A stretch of DNA of 64,000 nucleotides, taken from positions 124,001 to 188,000 of the forward strand of contig NZ_LQBD01000013.1 of NCBI RefSeq assembly GCF_046630315.1, given 5' to 3'. Each line of letters starts with the position of its first letter. Position 1 is the stretch's first letter. The notes under the pieces are model-generated. The model worked only from the letters and a program-made list of their open reading frames with translations. It was not told the DNA's origin and made no database searches. This stretch comes from Brucella anthropi_A. Its GTDB lineage: Bacteria; Pseudomonadota; Alphaproteobacteria; Rhizobiales; Rhizobiaceae. Shown here in pieces: positions 1 through 8,093 of the stretch. The position numbers and the translations under genes were made by a program.

Positions 1-792
1 GCGCAGTCTGCCGTCAGCGTTCTGGTGTCCTCGCTGGAAGACGATCTCGACGTCAAGCTGTTCAGTCGCGCATCGCGCAATCCGGTGCTGACGGAGGCGG
101 GTGCCCGGCTGCTTCCCGAAGCGCGGCTGATGCTTGCCCGGCGCGAGCATCTGATTTCCGTCGCCAGAAATTTTGGCGACCATGTGGAAAGCCGTCTCGT
201 GGTGGCGATCGACGAGCTTTATCCAGAACCCGCCATCGCGACATTGTTTGCGGCCTTTGCCGAAGCGTTTCCGCATGTCGAACTTGAACTGAAATTCCCC
301 TCTTCAACCGCGATAAGCGGCCTTGTGCTGGAGGGAAAGGCGGATCTCGGCGTCATGTGGCGGGCCGAACAGATGCCGGATGAGCTTGGCTTCCACACCA
401 TCGGCTGGGTGCCCCTGGTGCTGGTCTGCGGGCGTGAGCATCCGCTGGCCCATACCGCCGTCAGCTGGGAAGATTTGCGCTCGTTTCGCCAGATCATGGC
501 CCGCAAGCACAGCGATACGGCGGAAAGCCGCCGTCTGCGGGTCGGCGCGGAGGTGTGGTGGGTGGAAAGCCACTGGGTCATCCTGCAAATCCTCACGCGG
601 GGGATCGGCTGGGCGTTCATTCCCGAACATATATTGAAGGATTCGCCGCAGGCGCCCGAACTCGTCATTCCGAAACTGCAATTCGACGAAGGCGCGCATC
701 CGGTCGCGCTGGAGCTGATCTGGAACAAGCGGCGGCGGCAGGGGCCCGCCGCGCAGTGGTTGCAGGAGCGCTTTGCCGAAAGCCGGTTTTGA
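1..792 (+). CDS. LysR-type transcriptional regulator, 5' end cut by window
   Basis: The frame is open from the first base, so the start codon and the first part of the helix-turn-helix lie outside the window. The first visible residues (AQSAVSVLVSSLEDDLDVKLF) are the recognition-helix end of a LysR HTH, followed by the usual SRASRNPVLTEAG linker. The remainder fits a LysR substrate-binding domain, with the effector-domain phrase KADLGVMWR near residue 113. The GTG at base 25 is an internal codon, not the start. The gene ends convergently with the ABC importer at 845-3536. Its target is unknown; LysR regulators usually act on the divergent gene, which here would be off the window. Confidence 0.85.
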   Translation, partial: AQSAVSVLVSSLEDDLDVKLFSRASRNPVLTEAGARLLPEARLMLARREHLISVARNFGDHVESRLVVAIDELYPEPAIATLFAAFAEAFPHVELELKFPSSTAISGLVLEGKADLGVMWRAEQMPDELGFHTIGWVPLVLVCGREHPLAHTAVSWEDLRSFRQIMARKHSDTAESRRLRVGAEVWWVESHWVILQILTRGIGWAFIPEHILKDSPQAPELVIPKLQFDEGAHPVALELIWNKRRRQGPAAQWLQERFAESRF

Positions 793-844
793 GCTTTCGG
801 CAACGGCGCTGCAAAGGGCAGAGGATCACCCTGCCCAAGGCGGA

Positions 845-1885
845 TTACACTTTTGCGGCTTGCACGAAGCGCGGATCGAAGGTCTGCGCAAAGGAAATAT
901 CGGCATTTGCCAGTTCCGGATCAAGCGCCTTCAGCATTTCATAAAGGCTCTTGAAGCCGTCTTCCGCGATCAGGCCCTTTTCGGAATACATGGCGCGCGA
1001 CTTCTCGAAGCCGGTCTTGTAAAGCGCGCGGTCGCCCAGTAGATATTCCTCCGGCACGGCGTCTGCCACTTCGTCGGCGGAAGCCTTGTGAATCCAGTTC
1101 AGCGACTTGATGAATGCGTTGACGACGCGCTGCGTCGTGACCGGATTGGCATCGATGAAGCTCTGCTGCACATAGACGGTGGCAGCCGGATTGGTGCCGC
1201 CGAAAAGCTGGCGCGTGCCTTCTTCGGTGCGGGTATCCAGAAGCAGGGTGATGTCGCCATCCACTTCCAGTCGCGTGATGACCGGATCGAGATGGACGAG
1301 GGCGGCGATTTCGCCCTTCTTGATGGCCGCAACCGCGCTTGCGCCGCCACCGACACCGATGATCGAAGCGGCATCTTCGGCAAGGCCGTTCTTGATGAGC
1401 GCATATTGCAGCAGGAGCGACGTTGACGAGCCGGGCGCCGTGACGCCGACATTCTGGCCCTTGAGATCGGCAATCGTCTTGATTTCGCCGGCGAGGTCCT
1501 TGCGCACGCCGATGCAGATGCCCGGAAAGCGGCCAAGCTCGCAGACGGCCTTGATGTCCTGTCCCTTGTTCTGCATGCGAATGGTGTGTTCATATGCGCC
1601 GGTGACGACATCGACCGAACCGCCGATCAGCGCCTGCAAGGACTTGGCGCCGCCGCCGAAATCATTGATCGTGGCCTTGATGCCTTCTTCCTCGAAGAAG
1701 CCCTTGCGCTCGGCAATGGTGAGCGGAAGGTAATAGAAGAGCGGCTTTCCGCCGACGCCGAACATCAGTTCCGGCTTTTCCGGCGTCGCGGATGCATCCT
1801 GCGCATAGGCGGGCAGGCGCGCGGCCAGCCCCGCAAGCCCGAAGGCGGCAGCGCCCAGCAAAATATCTCTACGGGTTGTCCTCAT
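845..1885 (-). CDS. ABC transporter substrate-binding protein, NMT1/SsuA-like
   Basis: 346-residue periplasmic binding protein of the NMT1/SsuA/TauA family, which binds small organic ligands such as sulfonates, thiamine pyrimidine precursors or purine-type compounds. The N-terminus is a Tat-like signal (MRTTRRDILLGAAAFGLAGL, then a cut after AYA). The mature part opens with a typical FYYLPLTIAERKGFFEEEG segment. The start at 1885 is chosen because an AAGGAGG ribosome site lies just upstream and the signal peptide begins there; the reading frame stays open further upstream without a signal. It is the last gene of an ATPase-permease-binding protein operon preceded by a structured leader. The ligand cannot be read from sequence; if the leader is a xanthine-type riboswitch, a purine-related ligand is likely. 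Confidence 0.85.
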   Translation of the reverse strand: MRTTRRDILLGAAAFGLAGLAARLPAYAQDASATPEKPELMFGVGGKPLFYYLPLTIAERKGFFEEEGIKATINDFGGGAKSLQALIGGSVDVVTGAYEHTIRMQNKGQDIKAVCELGRFPGICIGVRKDLAGEIKTIADLKGQNVGVTAPGSSTSLLLQYALIKNGLAEDAASIIGVGGGASAVAAIKKGEIAALVHLDPVITRLEVDGDITLLLDTRTEEGTRQLFGGTNPAATVYVQQSFIDANPVTTQRVVNAFIKSLNWIHKASADEVADAVPEEYLLGDRALYKTGFEKSRAMYSEKGLIAEDGFKSLYEMLKALDPELANADISFAQTFDPRFVQAAKV

Positions 1886-1905
1886 GATTTCCTCCTTCAA
1901 TTTTT

Positions 1906-2694
1906 CTAACCGTTGTGTCCGGCAGCTTTCGGGCGCCAGACAAGCAGGCGCGCTTCGACGATGGACACGATCCAGTCGATCACCAGCACGAATGCCGTCA
2001 GCACCAGCATGCCGGCAAAGACGCCAGTGACATCGAACACGCCTTCCGCCTGATGGATCAGGTAGCCCAGACCCGCCGACGAGCCCAGATATTCGCCGAC
2101 CACCGCGCCGACGACGGCAAAGCCGACAGCCGTATGCAGGCTTGAGAACATCCATGACAGCGCGGATGGCAGATAGACATTGCGCAGGAGCTGGCGCTCG
2201 TTCATGCCGAGCATGCGCGCATTGGCGAGCACGGTCTGGTTCACTTCCTTCACGCCCTGATAGACGTTGAAGAAGACGATGAAGAAAACCAGCGAAACGC
2301 CGAGCGCCACCTTCGACCAGATGCCGAGGCCGAGCCACAGCGCGAAGATCGGTGCCAGCACCACACGCGGCAGCGAGTTGGCGGCCTTCACATAGGGATC
2401 GAAAATCGCGGCGAGCAGGGGCTTGCGGGCAAACCAGAACCCGATCAGCACGCCGCCAATGGCCCCGATGGCAAAGGCCAGCATGGCTTCAAGCAGGGTG
2501 ATGCCGAGGTGATACCAGATCGTTCCATCGGCAAACCATTTATAGATGCGCTGCGCCACATCGCCCGGCGTGGCGAAGAAGAATTTTGCCTTGGCCGGAT
2601 TGCCCAGAAGATGCGTGTCGGTAAAGACATGCCAGACCAGAATGACGGCGACAGCGACGGCGAGCTGCGCCAGAAACAGCATCGGCTTTTTCAT
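1906..2694 (-). CDS. ABC transporter permease, SsuC/TauC-like
   Basis: 262-residue inner-membrane permease of the binding-protein-dependent family. About six hydrophobic segments are visible, and the cytoplasmic EAA loop is readable around NARMLGMNERQLLRNVYLPS, which docks on the ATPase. The ATG at 2694 overlaps the TGA of the upstream ATPase gene (ATGA), so the two are probably translationally coupled; an upstream extension would lie inside the ATPase gene. It works with the ATPase at 2691-3536 and the binding protein at 845-1885. Confidence 0.88.
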   Translation of the reverse strand: MKKPMLFLAQLAVAVAVILVWHVFTDTHLLGNPAKAKFFFATPGDVAQRIYKWFADGTIWYHLGITLLEAMLAFAIGAIGGVLIGFWFARKPLLAAIFDPYVKAANSLPRVVLAPIFALWLGLGIWSKVALGVSLVFFIVFFNVYQGVKEVNQTVLANARMLGMNERQLLRNVYLPSALSWMFSSLHTAVGFAVVGAVVGEYLGSSAGLGYLIHQAEGVFDVTGVFAGMLVLTAFVLVIDWIVSIVEARLLVWRPKAAGHNG

Positions 2695-3536
2695 TTCTTT
2701 TCCCCGCTCGTCTGCTGATAGCCTTTGAGAACCTCTTCCTTGAGCGCACTCCATATTTCGCGATGGATTTCGTGAAACTTGTCGTCGAGGCGAATTTCGG
2801 AAATCTCGCGCGGGCGGGCGAGGGGAATCCTGTATTCCGCCATGATGCGGGCGCGCGGCCCGGCGGACATGATGACGACGCGATCCGCCAGCGCAATGGC
2901 CTCTTCCAGATCGTGGGTCACGAACATGACCGCCTTCCTGTCCTGCGACCAGAGATCAAGCAGAAGATCGCCCATGATGACGCGCGTTTGCGCATCGAGC
3001 GGGCCGAAAGGCTCGTCCATCAGCAGATATTTCGGATTGCGGATCAGCACCTGCGCCAGGCCGACGCGCTTGCGCTGGCCGCCCGAGAGCATATGCGGAT
3101 AACGGTCGCCGAAACTTGCAAGGCCGACGCGGCCAAGCCATTCGTGGGCCTGTTCGCGTGCCTTCGCCTTCGGCGTGCCGGCGATTTCCAGCCCGATGGC
3201 GACATTGTCCAGCACCGTCTTCCATGGCATCAGGGCATCCTGCTGGAAGAGATAGCCCGCCTTGCGATTGAGGCCCTGCAAACGCTGGCCGCTGATTTCA
3301 ACGGTGCCGGCGGCAGGCACAAGAAGCCCGGCAACGGCATTGAGCAATGTGGATTTTCCGCAGCCGGTCGGGCCGACAATCGCCACGAATTCGTTTTCTG
3401 CAACTTCCAGATTGCTTTCGGCAACGGCGTCGAAACGGCCGCCATCGGCCAGCTTGAACGAAATCTGCACATCTTTCAGCGCGATTGCCGTCTTGCCGGT
3501 CCCTTCCGGTTTGATGCGGTTTGGTTCGGCGTTCAT
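2691..3536 (-). CDS. ABC transporter ATPase, SsuB/TauB-like
   Basis: 281-residue nucleotide-binding subunit energising the importer encoded just downstream. Walker A GPTGCGKST is near residue 55, the Q-loop reads FQQDALMPW, the signature LSGGQRKRVGLAQ, Walker B LLMDEPFGPLD and the switch histidine VTHDLEEA. The ATG at 3536 has no clear ribosome-binding site of its own. It overlaps the TGA of a 17-codon frame that has a strong one, which suggests translational coupling. It is the first full-length gene of the operon. Confidence 0.88.
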   Translation of the reverse strand: MNAEPNRIKPEGTGKTAIALKDVQISFKLADGGRFDAVAESNLEVAENEFVAIVGPTGCGKSTLLNAVAGLLVPAAGTVEISGQRLQGLNRKAGYLFQQDALMPWKTVLDNVAIGLEIAGTPKAKAREQAHEWLGRVGLASFGDRYPHMLSGGQRKRVGLAQVLIRNPKYLLMDEPFGPLDAQTRVIMGDLLLDLWSQDRKAVMFVTHDLEEAIALADRVVIMSAGPRARIMAEYRIPLARPREISEIRLDDKFHEIHREIWSALKEEVLKGYQQTSGEKK

Positions 3537-3586
3537 CGTGCGTCACATCCGGTGAACTGACGATGCGCTTTGCCATAACGGCTCAT
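3533..3586 (-). CDS. putative 17-residue leader peptide coupled to the ABC ATPase
   Basis: Short frame MSRYGKAHRQFTGCDAR. Its ATG at 3586 lies 7 bases after a strong AGAGGAG site (3594-3600 read on the minus strand). Its TGA overlaps the ATG of the ABC ATPase (ATGA). The ATPase start has no good site of its own, so ribosomes finishing this frame could restart on it. The peptide resembles nothing I recognise; its role is probably to carry translational control from the RNA structure just upstream rather than to make a functional protein. It could be chance, but the combination of spacing, ribosome site and overlap argues against that. Confidence 0.45.
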   Translation of the reverse strand: MSRYGKAHRQFTGCDAR

Positions 3587-3607
3587 GGGTCCGCTCCTCT
3601 TGGGGTG

Positions 3608-3668
3608 GCGCCTCGTGAACGGGGGAGCAGACAGGACGCACAATCCTGTCCGACAAAAAGCGAGGCGC
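3608..3668 (-). promoter_or_regulatory. structured leader RNA, candidate NMT1-motif (xanthine-type) riboswitch
   Basis: On the minus strand an 8-bp outer stem (3661-3668 with 3608-3615, GCGCCTCG/CGAGGCGC) encloses an internal loop and a 7-bp inner hairpin (3644-3650 with 3630-3636, GACAGGA/TCCTGTC). The loop strands are CTTTTTGTCG and TGCTCCCCCGTTCA. The ribosome site of the 17-codon leader frame follows about 8 bases after the outer stem. A GCTCC in the internal loop could pair with GGAGC at that site. Stems and loops are seen directly. The riboswitch class is inferred: NMT1-motif RNAs, reported to sense xanthine and uric acid, are known in Proteobacteria upstream of genes for NMT1-type transporters. 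Confidence 0.5.
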
Positions 3669-3783
3669 AAAAAATTGCGATAGAGTCCCTTCGTATAACG
3701 TCCCGGCAAGAACATGCAACGAAAAGCAAGTGGTGCATTTCATTCTATCGACAGAAACCGGCCTATACGAAATATTATTGCGG

Positions 3784-4620
3784 TCAGCCGCGCCAGGTCA
3801 GGAAGCGCTTCTCGATCTGCCCGATGATGAAATTGACGATCAGCCCCATCACCGACAGGATCGTGACCCCGGCAAACAGCTTTTCCAGATCGTAGAGCGA
3901 CCCGGCTTCCAGAATATAGGAACCGACGCCGAACTGGGCGCCCAGCATTTCGGCTGCGACCAGCAGAATGATGGCGATGGAGATCGATACCCTGAGCCCG
4001 GACAGGATCGCCGGAAAGGCGCCGGGCAGGATGATCTTGCGCACGATCGACCACCATCCAAGCCCGAAACTCTGGCCCATGCGCACCAGCGAACGGTCCA
4101 CATTGTCCACCGCGCCATAGGTGGCGACGACGGTGGGCGTGAAGGTGCCGAAGGCAATCAGCATATATTTCGACATTTCATCGATGCCGAACCAGATCAC
4201 GAAGAGCGGCAGGAGCGCGATTTTCGGGATCGGGAAGAGCGCGGCCACAAGCGGCACCAGACCGGCGCGGATATAGCTGAACAGGCCGATCATCACGCCG
4301 AGGCTGACGCCGACCGCGATGCCGAGGCTGGCGCCGACGACGAGCCGCCGCAGCGACGGCAGCAGATGCTGCCACAAAAGGCCGCTCTGCCAGAGCTGGA
4401 CGAAGGTTTCCAGCACCGCAGACGGGCGCGGCAGCGTCAGATTGGATATGAAGCCGCTGCGGGTTCCGATTTCCGCCAGCGCCAGAAGCGCCACGAACAG
4501 GATCAGGGCCATATGGCGCACCGGCTGCGGCGCGAAGCCGCCGCCCCGGAAAGGCACCGGGCGAACAGGCACTGAGTGGGCAATCTGGCCGGACGGTTTC
4601 ACGTCTGCGATCTCAACCAT
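3784..4620 (-). CDS. ABC transporter permease, second NMT1/SsuA-type system
   Basis: 278-residue integral-membrane permease with a hydrophilic N-terminal tail of about 35 residues followed by about six membrane segments. The EAA-type loop reads VRMGQSFGLGWWSIVRKIILPG. The ATG at 4620 overlaps the end of the ATPase gene by 8 bases, which indicates an operon with 4613-5380 and 5435-6457. It is related in type to the permease at 1906-2694 but not closely similar, so the two systems probably carry different ligands. Confidence 0.87.
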   Translation of the reverse strand: MVEIADVKPSGQIAHSVPVRPVPFRGGGFAPQPVRHMALILFVALLALAEIGTRSGFISNLTLPRPSAVLETFVQLWQSGLLWQHLLPSLRRLVVGASLGIAVGVSLGVMIGLFSYIRAGLVPLVAALFPIPKIALLPLFVIWFGIDEMSKYMLIAFGTFTPTVVATYGAVDNVDRSLVRMGQSFGLGWWSIVRKIILPGAFPAILSGLRVSISIAIILLVAAEMLGAQFGVGSYILEAGSLYDLEKLFAGVTILSVMGLIVNFIIGQIEKRFLTWRG

Positions 4621-5380
4621 TGATCAACTCCTGATCCGCTGCCTGTGCTTCCGCCCGCATCAGTTCCCAGAGCTGCTTCTGCTTTTCCTCAAGAACCGGA
4701 TCGCCGAGATGGCGTTCGGAAAGGGGAATATCGATGTCGACAATCTGCCTGATCCGTCCCGGCCTGCGCGACAGCACCACCACCCGATGGCCAAGCCGCA
4801 CAGCTTCGTTGAGATTGTGGGTGACATAGACGGAGGTGAAGGGCTGGCGGGTCCACAGCGCGATCAGATCATCCATCAGCAGCTCCCGCGTCTGGCTGTC
4901 CAACGCCGACAGGGGTTCGTCCATCAGCATGACGGCAGGGCGAACCGACAGGGCGCGTGCGATCGCCACGCGCTGGCGCATGCCGCCCGAAAGCTGCTTG
5001 GGCAGTGCCTGCCGGAAATCCGAAAGCCGGGTGCGCTCCAGAACATTGGTGACGATCCGGTCCATTTCGGCGCGGCCAAGACCGTGATCCTCCAGCACCA
5101 GCTTGATGTTTCCTTCCACGCTGCGCCAGGGCAGCAGGGCAAAATGCTGGAAAACATAGGTGAGGGGATTGAGCGAATTCTCCGGCGGCGTGCCGATTTG
5201 CAGCACTTCGCCCGCAGATGGGCGTTCGAGACCGCCCAGAAAACGCAGGAGCGTGGATTTTCCGCAGCCCGAAGGGCCGATCAGGCAGACGATCTGCCCC
5301 TGCGGGATGGTGAGCGAAATATCGTTCAGAACTTCGACCGGACCATAAAAATGGCTGATGTTTTTCAGTTGCAGATCCAT
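4613..5380 (-). CDS. ABC transporter ATPase, second NMT1/SsuA-type system
   Basis: 255-residue SsuB/TauB-type ATPase. Walker A GPSGCGKST lies near residues 35-43, the Q-loop is FQHFALLPW, the signature LSGGMRQRVAIARAL, Walker B VMLMDEPLSALD and the switch histidine VTHNLNEA. The start at 5380 has a CTGGAG site in front and removes nine unconserved residues from the longest possible frame. It pairs with the permease at 3784-4620 and the binding protein at 5435-6457, with gene order binding protein, ATPase, permease. Confidence 0.88.
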   Translation of the reverse strand: MDLQLKNISHFYGPVEVLNDISLTIPQGQIVCLIGPSGCGKSTLLRFLGGLERPSAGEVLQIGTPPENSLNPLTYVFQHFALLPWRSVEGNIKLVLEDHGLGRAEMDRIVTNVLERTRLSDFRQALPKQLSGGMRQRVAIARALSVRPAVMLMDEPLSALDSQTRELLMDDLIALWTRQPFTSVYVTHNLNEAVRLGHRVVVLSRRPGRIRQIVDIDIPLSERHLGDPVLEEKQKQLWELMRAEAQAADQELING

Positions 5381-5434
5381 TTCAACTCCAGTCCTCGTGC
5401 CCGGCATGACGCGCCGGGCACGGCATGTTCATTC

Positions 5435-6457
5435 TCAAATCGTCTTGACGTAGGATGTGTCGAACAGCTTTTCCTGCGTGACAGCTTCCTTGACCATGCC
5501 TTCGGCGCGGAACCAGTCAAGCTGCTCCACGCTGCTTTTGAGCGACAGGGCAAGCCCCTTGTTGATGCGCATCGCGCCGTCGATCAGGTTCTGCTTGGCA
5601 GTCTCGAACGGGCTGTCGCTTTCGACATATTTGTGCACGATTTTCGCAATGTCGTCGCGCGCGGCATCGTCTGCCGTGTTGTCGACGAAGGCCGCATTAT
5701 AATCGTCGATTGCCCTGGAATAAGCTTTGACGAAAGCTTCCGTCATGGCGCGCTCTTCGCTCGCATTCCTGGTAGACGTGAATGCCGTCGTGACCTGATA
5801 ATCGGGCGCATAATCGGAAACGAGGCCGATCTGCTTTGCCGCACCTTCGCGGATCAGCTTCTTCGCGATATTGGGCTGGATCGCCCAGGCGTCGATCTGC
5901 CCCGTCGACAGGGCGCCGACCACGGCGCCCAGCTTCTGCAACGGGCGGAGCTGAATTTCAGACAGCGCAATATTGTTGGCCTTGGCAATCTTGTGCGCCA
6001 TGAAATGGAAGGACGATCCCGCCGTGGTGATGCCGAAACTGTGTCCCGCCAGCCTGGACGGTTCGGTCAGTCCACCCTCATAGGCCTTGTTGGAGGCCAG
6101 AATGATATTGCCGGTAATGCCCTTTTCTTCCGCAAGCGCACCGCCGATCACCTTGATCGCGCCCTTGTCGGCGAGGCTGATCAGCCCGCCGCTCATCGCC
6201 GTCACGCCGAAATCGGCGTCGCCGGAAGCAATGGCGACGGCCATGGGCTGGGCCGCTTCGAAGAATTTCAGTTCGATATCAAGCCCGGCATCTTTGAAAT
6301 AGCCGCGCTCATGCGCGATATAGCTCGGCGCATGGCTTGCCAGATGGAGCACAGCCAGATTGCGCGTGGCCGCGCGGGCGGGCGCGCCAAAAGCGGTGCT
6401 GATCCCCAGCGCGCCAAGCCCCATCAATGTCTGACGGCGTGTCAGGGTGAAATCCAT
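5435..6457 (-). CDS. ABC transporter substrate-binding protein, second NMT1/SsuA-type system
   Basis: 340-residue periplasmic binding protein. The twin-arginine signal MDFTLTRRQTLMGLGALGIS ends near APARA. The mature protein opens LAVLHLASHAPSYIAHERGYF, the usual NMT1/SsuA beginning. The start at 6457 has a GGAGGAG site; the much longer open frame upstream has no signal and no conserved sequence. It is the first gene of the second importer operon. The ligand is unknown; nitrate, sulfonate or pyrimidine ligands are all known in the family. Confidence 0.85.
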   Translation of the reverse strand: MDFTLTRRQTLMGLGALGISTAFGAPARAATRNLAVLHLASHAPSYIAHERGYFKDAGLDIELKFFEAAQPMAVAIASGDADFGVTAMSGGLISLADKGAIKVIGGALAEEKGITGNIILASNKAYEGGLTEPSRLAGHSFGITTAGSSFHFMAHKIAKANNIALSEIQLRPLQKLGAVVGALSTGQIDAWAIQPNIAKKLIREGAAKQIGLVSDYAPDYQVTTAFTSTRNASEERAMTEAFVKAYSRAIDDYNAAFVDNTADDAARDDIAKIVHKYVESDSPFETAKQNLIDGAMRINKGLALSLKSSVEQLDWFRAEGMVKEAVTQEKLFDTSYVKTI

Positions 6458-6671
6458 GCTGGCTCTCCTCCGATGCGGGTGTCGGCCTGGCGCAATAGAT
6501 TTCCTGCTGAGCCCGGCAAACAAAATTTCATTACGTCTCTGCCATGGAAAAATATGGAAGATTGCTCTCGCATAAAGCCACGCCGCGAGATTTTCAATAT
6601 GATTGGAGCATTTCCCGTGTTGATCGCGGCAGGCCATATGGCAATTGCGCGACCATTGGACGGTTATCAAT

Positions 6672-6697
6672 AAAAAGGCCCCTTGCCGGGGCCTTTT
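6672..6697 (-). terminator. rho-independent terminator after the MFS gene
   Basis: A 10-bp perfect stem (AAAAGGCCCC with GGGGCCTTTT) with a 5-base loop is followed on the minus strand by TTTTTAT. It sits 16 bases beyond the stop codon of the MFS transporter and separates it from the ABC operon. Confidence 0.85.
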
Positions 6698-6712
6698 CAC
6701 GGGGAAGCGCGA

Positions 6713-7996
6713 TCATTGCTTCTCGGGGTCGAACTGCTTTTCCCGTATGAAGAGAGCGGGAATGATGCCGCAGATGAAATAGGCGCCGCCCATCACGAGG
6801 AAACCGAAGCCGATCGAAAGCTGGCTTGCGAAGAAGCCGATGGCGACCGGCGCAAGGGCAGCGCCCGCGCGGCCTATATTATAGGCGCCGCCGACAGCCG
6901 TGCCGCGATATTTGGCCTCGAAGCTTTCAGCCATATAGGTCGCATTGACGCCGTAAGGCACGCCATAGAGGAAGCCGAACACCACCAGCATCCACAGGAT
7001 GGTGTCAGGGCTGTGGTAAAGCACGATGATCGGAAGGAAGGCGGCGGTGCCGAGTGCGCCGAAGGCGAAGACCGCGCGGCGGCCAAGCCAGTCGGCGGCA
7101 ATGCCGGCCAGAACCTTGCCCAGGATCATGGCGGTGTAGCTGCCCACCATATAGGCCGTCATGGACTTGAAGTTCATGCCCATTTCGGTTTCCAGATAGG
7201 ACGGAAGCCAGTTGTTCACGCCGTAATAGCCGAATTGCAGGAAGCCTGCCGTCAGCGCCCAGAGGATGAACAGCGCGCGCGCCTGCGGGTTGCCGAAGAT
7301 TGCCTTGAAGGCGCCTTCCTGGCGGGTCGCCGTGGATTTGCTGCTGCCGCGCTCATGCTCGGCCCTGGCCTTCAGCCAGCTCTCGGGTTCCGGCACGGTC
7401 CTGTGCATGAAAAGAGCGATGATGACAGGTACGATCGCCACGAAGAACAGATAGCGCCAGCCATAGGTCGGCAGAATCCAGCCCGCGAGAACGGTGGCGA
7501 CAATATAGCCGACAGACCAGCCCGCCTGGAGCGTGCCCAGAACGGTTGTCCGGTATTTTGTCGGCACATATTCCGCCATGAGCGTATTGCACGCCACATA
7601 GAGCGCGCCCAGTCCGAGCGAGGACACGAAGCGGGCAGCGGCAAACTGCGCATAGCTGTGGGTCAGGCCCAGTACCGCCGTGCCGATGGAAAACAGCACG
7701 ATTGTCCATGTAACCGTCTTCACGCGGCCGAAACGGTCACAGGCCCATCCGCCATAGATGCCGCCGATGGCCATGCCGACCAGCGTGATGCTGCCGAGGC
7801 TTCCCGCCTCAACGGAGGTGAGGCCGAATTCAGCCTTGATGCTGGTCAGGCTGTAGGAAAGGAGCATCAGGTCTGCTCCGTCGATCATCAGCCCCAGAAA
7901 GCTGAAAATGAACACCAGAATCCAGATTCTGCTCTGTTCAGGCTTCACGGCTGCGCGTGACGTTTCGATTGCGGTCTTTTCATTTACTGTACGCAT
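6713..7996 (-). CDS. MFS transporter, aromatic/organic acid symporter-like
   Basis: 427-residue major facilitator with about 12 hydrophobic segments. Family marks are DGADLMLLSYSL in the first helix and the loop motif GWACDRFGRVK, which resemble the AAHS/NanT group of proton-coupled acid transporters. The start at 7996 has GAGGAG about a dozen bases upstream; a GTG at 8032 would add 12 residues. It ends at a clear terminator and lies downstream of an acyl-CoA dehydrogenase and an IclR regulator on the same strand, so it probably imports the acid degraded by this cluster. The substrate itself is not evident. Confidence 0.82.
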   Translation of the reverse strand: MRTVNEKTAIETSRAAVKPEQSRIWILVFIFSFLGLMIDGADLMLLSYSLTSIKAEFGLTSVEAGSLGSITLVGMAIGGIYGGWACDRFGRVKTVTWTIVLFSIGTAVLGLTHSYAQFAAARFVSSLGLGALYVACNTLMAEYVPTKYRTTVLGTLQAGWSVGYIVATVLAGWILPTYGWRYLFFVAIVPVIIALFMHRTVPEPESWLKARAEHERGSSKSTATRQEGAFKAIFGNPQARALFILWALTAGFLQFGYYGVNNWLPSYLETEMGMNFKSMTAYMVGSYTAMILGKVLAGIAADWLGRRAVFAFGALGTAAFLPIIVLYHSPDTILWMLVVFGFLYGVPYGVNATYMAESFEAKYRGTAVGGAYNIGRAGAALAPVAIGFFASQLSIGFGFLVMGGAYFICGIIPALFIREKQFDPEKQ

Positions 7997-8093
7997 TGGT
8001 CTGCGTGTGCTCCTCAGAAGGCATACTCCCACCGTTCAGTTGCACGGCCATCGCCGCGCCACTGTCCGAATGCCGGTTCATTGAAAAGTCCGG

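Noticed and set aside
3730..4575. Long plus-strand open frame over the second permease gene
   Set aside because: It is antisense to a well-supported permease, has a charged, repetitive composition typical of GC-rich shadow frames, and no ribosome site.
4319..6673. 784-codon plus-strand open frame
   Set aside because: It covers the antisense of an ATPase and a binding protein with clear motifs; its own translation shows no domain or signal.
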